Assembly (NCBI GenBank): GCA_019454045.1
Contig: SKCR01021442.1
Coordinates: 1-64,000 of the forward strand
Source: Zanthoxylum bungeanum
Lineage: Eukaryota; Streptophyta; Magnoliopsida; Sapindales; Rutaceae
DNA: 64,000 nt
Direction of reading: 5' to 3'
Shown: in pieces, positions 59,208 to 64,000 of the stretch
How positions within the stretch are numbered: the stretch's first letter is position 1
Layout: every line of letters begins with the position of its first letter
Made by a program: the position numbers and the translations under genes
Notes under the pieces: generated by a model
The model's input: only the letters and a program-made list of their open reading frames with translations
What the model was told of the DNA's origin: nothing
Database searches by the model: none

Positions 59208-60860
59208 GGTCAGTAAAGTAAACCCGTTGAGACTGGTACATGTCATATATTCGAATCTAGGATTCCAATGGTTTCTCATTGAACCATGAGTCTTGGAGAT
59301 TCGTATAGACGTGTAGGTGTTTATAGCGGATAAACATTAAACGACTCACCGAATATTCTTAATGGTTAGTACACCAATGCCAATAAGCATCTTCTCGGAT
59401 TGAGTGAGCATAGTGATTCTTTGACTTGAGATACCACTTTTGATATATGAGTTATCCTCCACACTTAGATGACAGTCACGTCACCGATCTATTAAGATCA
59501 TACCTCCGCATGTTCGTTGGGTGTGGACTGATGCTCAGGATATCTTGTGTGTATCAAGAAATGATCTGTCAATTCTGTGTACAGATCATAGATATTCAAT
59601 ATGGAATTAGCAATCTATTAAATCCATGGGCCCGTGGTACACTGTATAAGTGAATTCTAATTGTTATTAAGAGATTGCGAATAGAAACATCGACATGATT
59701 ATATCTATAGAGATTTGAAATTTATATCTATATCTTTGGAATAATCCAGATACCTGTGATGGAGGGATTATACGTATGTAATGACCTCGACCTGTATGGT
59801 TCATAGAGTTTATCTGTGTTCATCATAATTTATTGGTGGGTAGATTATGGACACGAAATTGGATTTCATGACGGATATGCCTGAACCTAGAGAGTCTCAC
59901 CAATGAAATATACTCTTAGAGCACTAGGACAACTTTTATGAATAATACTGATTATTTATAAGTCGTTTAACAGTTAAATGAAAATACGCACAATTAGGAT
60001 CTTTTAGACATTTCCTAATTAATGTGTATTTGTATTTAAAATTTGATTTTATTAAATACGCATGAATTGAATGTCAAATTATGATATTTGACATATATCA
60101 TTGATATATGTATTTTGATTATTTAATGTAAATATAATACATATATTTAAGATATTTGTATTTAATTATTTAATTATTTAAATGTTAAATGGTTAAATTA
60201 ATTAAATTGAAAATATCTTTTGCCATGATTAGGTTAGAAAATGGCCTTAAATGATTAGATACACTTGTTGGTTTTCATTAAATGATTTAATGATCAAATA
60301 CCAAAAAGTCAAGTACATTATTTCCGTTTAATTAATTGAAATAAAAATGAAAATATCTTATATTTGCTTTTCCTTCTAGTTTCGGCCAAGTGGGAAAATA
60401 TATAAGATTTTCATATCATTTTTTTTCATAAGAACAAGTTATCAAAAATCAATTACAAAGAAATTTGAGAGCAAAGTTGAAGATGAAAGAAAAACTTAAG
60501 CCAAATATCAAGATTTTGTAAGTATTTCTTAGTATCTCTAATTAAGAAATTATTTCTGTCATTCTTAGCTTCAACGTGTGTTTCTAGGATGTTGTCTCTA
60601 CTCTTTTAGTTTGTAATTAAATGGTTGGGAACTTGTTTGAAAGATGTGAGCATGTATGATAATAAATAAAGCATGAAATTAGTTCATTAGCTCTCTTTTG
60701 ATCATTTGATGATCAAGTTGCCATTCTAGAGTTGTTAGGCCACTCATTGATGACCTAGAATTTTTCTTGTGTTATTTCAAAGTGGTGAGACTTGTTTGGT
60801 GTTGTGAAGATTGAATTTGATTAATTTGGTGTAATTTGTTCAATTGAAGAATTTATAAAA
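59208..60860 (+). repeat. diverged LARD-family LTR fragment
   Basis: Aligns from 'ggtcagtaaagtaaacccgt' with the LARD LTR from about its position 325 (8461) onward: shared 'gaaccatgagtctygg', 'gatatatgagttatcctccacac' and 'gtgtggactgatgctca' stretches in the same order, but far more diverged than the two LARD LTRs are from each other. The right limit is approximate. No gene. Confidence 0.72.
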
Positions 60861-61324
60861 TTAGGGTTCTTAACCCCTTTTCAAATTTGGGCTTTTCATA
60901 TATGTGTTATGTATTGATGTATATATGAATCAAGGAAGATCATTGTCAACCATGGAAGACTTGGAGGAGGGACAAAATCAAGAAAAAAAGAGGTAAAACT
61001 AACTTGGCCCAAATTGTTATCTTTTGAGTTTTTTAGTTTTGATGATTATAGTAAGTTGATTGACTTAGAATTGATGATGAATGAATGATGGTTGTGCTAA
61101 GAAGAGGGTGATTGTAGAAAATCCCCAATTTGTTAAGTTTTGAAAATAAGATTAAGAATAGATGTTAGGTTGGATATGACTTGGCATTGAGAATGATGTT
61201 GATTGTATGTTAGAGATTGGTGAAGTTTTGATTGGTTTTTTAAGCTATATCGTTGTGTGGATTGCATGGGGGAAAGTATTCGACAAATTAAGAATGAAAG
61301 AATGAGTTTAAGCCCAGAAATTGG

Positions 61325-61500
61325 TCGTGCGTCGCGACGCAGATAGCCTCACGTTGCGACGCGATCTGGAAATTTTTCCAGAAACGTTTCTGGTGCAAGC
61401 CTCGTAGCAACGCGAAAGGATCGTGCGTCGCGACGCGCATGACAAAATTTGGACATGCTTCTGGATGATGCGCGTTGCGACGCGCAATGGCTTGCGTCAT
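61325..61500. repeat. cluster of CpG-rich palindromes
   Basis: GCGTCGCGACGC, a perfect 12-base palindrome, occurs at 61329-61340 and 61425-61436. Near-copies (cgttgcgacgcgat near 61352, cgcgttgcgacgcgc at 61471) lie between and after. The flanks are AT-rich. Confidence 0.85.
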
Positions 61501-62039
61501 AATGCGTGGTCAAAAATTTGTCCAATTCAGTTTCACACCATCTCAATTTCACCCGAACGTGTTAGGGGCTACCCTATAAGTCCCGTATCGACTCGTATAT
61601 TTTTGATACATAATGATATATGTACAATACCTTCAGAATGATAACGCTTACTTGAATATGATTTCGTAAATGCGTTTCTTAGACCATTTCTAATATAGTT
61701 TATCCAATGATAGATCATCGCAGAAACCACAAGTTTCACCAGCGAAGTGAAGAAAGGCTAGTGGAACTCCAAGACAGTGAGTGGATGCATTTTTTCTTAA
61801 GCTGATTCATTTTATAATAGTTTTGAATATCAGACTTATATTTTCTGGGTTTTGGGCGTTAGCCAACCTTTTTTTGCATTATATTGTAATTAAACATGTT
61901 CCGAGAAATGTTTTAGAAAGAGATATTTTCAAAAGCATGGTTTTATATTTTCGAGGCATGGGGGAAAAATCCACCTCAGTATGTCACTTCATTTAGTTAT
62001 GGAATTGACGGATATAGAAGATGTGCACATGTGGAGGAC

Positions 62040-62330
62040 TGAGGGGACGGCGATACGTAACACCCCCAGATCCTAGTTTCAGGACTATGGATGACAGATG
62101 CCCTCAGATCCTATTTTCAAAGCTTGGAGGGTAGCATAGATCTACACCCCCAGTTCTAGTTCAGTGGCTTAGGGCACGGTGATACGTAACGCCCCAAGAC
62201 CAATAGTTTCAGGGACATGAGTGGCATTCTTTGGGAGACGGCGATACATAACGCCCAAAAGTCATGATTTCGTATTCCTGGCTCTAGTTAGGCATATAGG
62301 GTACGGTGATACATAACACCCCCATACGTC
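62040..62330 (+). repeat. degenerate 'cggcgatacgtaacacccc' array
   Basis: Copies near 62048, 62173, 62237 and 62301, spaced about 63 or twice 63 bases. Inter-motif sequence includes 'atcctagtttcagg' variants. Non-coding. Confidence 0.7.
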
Positions 62331-62598
62331 AAGTTTTTCAGATACATACCAGTTTACAGATATCAGATTTTCAGAATAAAAGTTTTCAGTTATCAGATTT
62401 TCAGAAGTAGTTTTCATAAAGCAGATTTCAGAAAGGTTAAGTTTTATTAAAGAGATTTCAGATAGGTTTTCTCTAAAATAGCTCAGAGTTTTCAGATAAG
62501 AAAAGATTTTTCAGACAATTTGAATTTCTGAAAGGCCCTTGATTTTTGAATTAAAAGTTTTCATTATAGTATTTCAGTTTTTATCATCCACTCACTTA

Positions 62599-64000
62599 AA
62601 TCGACTCCATGAAGTGGCAAGATGCCATGAAATCAGAGTTAGACTCAATGCATGAGAATCAAGTTTGGAACTTGGTTCCGCTTCCTGAAAGAATTGTTCA
62701 TATCGGTTGTAAATGGATTTACAAGAGGAAGTGCGGGCCTGACGGAAATATTGAAATCTTTAAGGCCCGACTGGTAGCTAAAGGTTATTCGCAGCGACCT
62801 GTGTACTACGATGAAACTTTTTCGCCAGTTGCGATGCTAAAATCTATAAGGATTTCGTTGTCTTTTGCCGCTTACCATGATTACGAGATTTGGAAATTGG
62901 ATGTCAAAATGGATTTCTTGATGAAGAAATCTATATGGAACAATCGAATGGTTTTTCATTCAACGAGAACTTGGGCATGGTATGCAAGCTTAAGAAGTCA
63001 ATTTATGGACTTAAACAGGCTTCACGAAGTTGGAATCTTCGATTCGACGAGATAATCAAATTGTCTAGTTTTCTCGAGAATTCAGAAGAATCATGTGTGT
63101 ATAAGAATGCTAGTGGGAGTATGGTGGTATTTTTAGTTCTCTATGTTGACGACATCCTGATCATTGGGAATGATATTAGGATGATGCAAGGTGTCAAAGC
63201 TTACATCTGTAAGAATTTCTCCATGAAGGACCTGGGTGAAGCTTCTTTTGTCTTAGATATAAAACTCTATAGAGATAGAGAAATGAAGCTTATTGGGTTA
63301 TCCCAATCAACGTACATAGACAATATCTTAGAACAATATAATTTTGGTAACTGTAAGACAGCAAACATACCATTCAGACATGGCTTACATCTTTCAAAGA
63401 AGATGTGTCCACAGACAGAAGTTGAGAAGATTAGAATGTCTAATCAGCCTTATGCTTCATGTTTTGGTATCATCATGTATGTCATGTTATATACTAGGCC
63501 TGATATCAGTTTCGCAGTTAGTGTGACCAACAAATATCAGTCCAATCCAGGAAATGACCATTGGATGGCCATTAAACATATCCTCAAGTATCTTAAAGGT
63601 ACTAAGGATAAGTTGATTATATATGGAGGAAATGAACTGCAAGTTAATGGGTATAAGGATTCTGATTTCCAATCGGATCCTGATGATAGAAAGTCTACAT
63701 CAGGATTCTTATTTACCCTTAACGGAGGTGTAGTTTGTTGGAAGAGTTCCAAACAGGGGTCAACAACGGATTCCATCATATAGGCGAAATATATTGCAGC
63801 TTCTGAAGCTACAAAGGAAACTGTATTGGTTAGGAACTTTATCACATAATTGGGAGTAGTCCCAAGTATCGAGAATCTGATTCCGTTATTCTGTGATAAT
63901 ACTATAGCCATTGAGCAAGCAAAGGAACCAAGGGCGCATCAGAAGTCAAAGCATTGCAATGAAAGTACCACATCATTCGAGAGATTGTGTTACGAGGGGA
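62599..64000 (+). pseudogene. copia D reverse transcriptase and RNase H, 5'-truncated, runs off the window
   Basis: Starts abruptly at DSMKWQDAMKSELDSMH, the RT N-terminal region, with no integrase before it. Continues CKWIYKRKCGPDGN, RLVAKGYSQ, DETFSPVAMLKSIR. At about 62905 a short deletion after LDVK removes part of the conserved 'AFLNG' segment and shifts frame. The next frame (62890-63783) has SIYGLKQASRSWNLRFDE, active site LVLYVDDILIIGND, DISFAVSVTNKYQSN and the RNase H region. A stop at 63781 interrupts the RNase H, and the C-terminus lies beyond 64000. A different copia family from A/B by residue differences. Confidence 0.9.

Larger units (their letters stand above)
60861..62598. other. 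unassigned repeat-like DNA
   Basis: No recognisable protein. Contains the CpG palindromes (61325-61500) and the 'gatacgtaac' array (62040-62330) listed separately, and a run of 'ttttcagataagcagatttcag'-type strings at 62330-62560. It resembles LTR or leader sequence of a gypsy-type element, but no partner LTR is in the window. Confidence 0.5.

Noticed and set aside
62609..62611. ATG as a gene start for a 148-residue protein
   Set aside because: The methionine is internal to a copia RT domain (IDSMKWQDAM) that is truncated upstream and frameshifted.

Overview
This is nuclear DNA from a flowering plant, most likely a eudicot. It holds one intact-looking intronless pentatricopeptide repeat (PPR) gene at the left end. 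The remaining ~60 kb is a stack of nested LTR retrotransposons. No bacterial features, RNA genes or CRISPR arrays were seen. The species cannot be named from the sequence.

Layout. (1) 144-2507: a P-class PPR gene on the + strand, followed by ~0.9 kb of plain flank. (2) ~3430-20785: a decayed Ty3/gypsy element of the Tat type on the - strand. Its pol (RT, two RNase H domains, integrase) lies at 17.7-20.7 kb. A tandem-repeat block comes next, and then two coding remnants on the opposite (+) strand at 3.97-7.63 kb, one with a spliceosomal-type intron. A 9.3-kb non-coding LARD-like element (8136-17459, target duplication TTTTC) sits inside the tandem repeats. (3) ~20790-50507: an old - strand copia element, 'C'. 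Its 3' LTR is split in three by two separate insertions: copia 'A' (21292-29470, -, duplication CCTCT) and gypsy-like 'F' (30721-46598, +, duplication CTAAG). F contains an old copia 'E-prime', which in turn contains a young copia 'E' (34089-43974, -, duplication TTTAG). (4) 50508-59207: copia 'B' (+), same family as A, inserted into the internal part of C. (5) 59208-60860: a diverged relative of the LARD LTR. (6) 60861-62598: unassigned repeat DNA with CpG-rich palindromes and a short tandem array. (7) 62599-64000: copia 'D' RT/RNase H, running off the window.

Insertion order from the nesting: C, then F and A independently into C's LTR; E-prime into F; E into E-prime. E has LTRs that differ by roughly 1% where compared, A, B and the LARD by roughly 4-7% over short sampled stretches (hand estimates). 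None of the elements encodes an uninterrupted polyprotein, so any recent movement (clearest for E) must have used proteins supplied in trans.

Most notable points: an antisense gene inside a Tat element with its own start context, intron and polyadenylation-like signal, plus a second unassigned antisense remnant; a young but gag-less copia with a destroyed RT active site; a premature stop shared by A and B; and a candidate intron in the B leader that would bring the gag start close to the RNA 5' end. All family assignments are by eye, with no database search.
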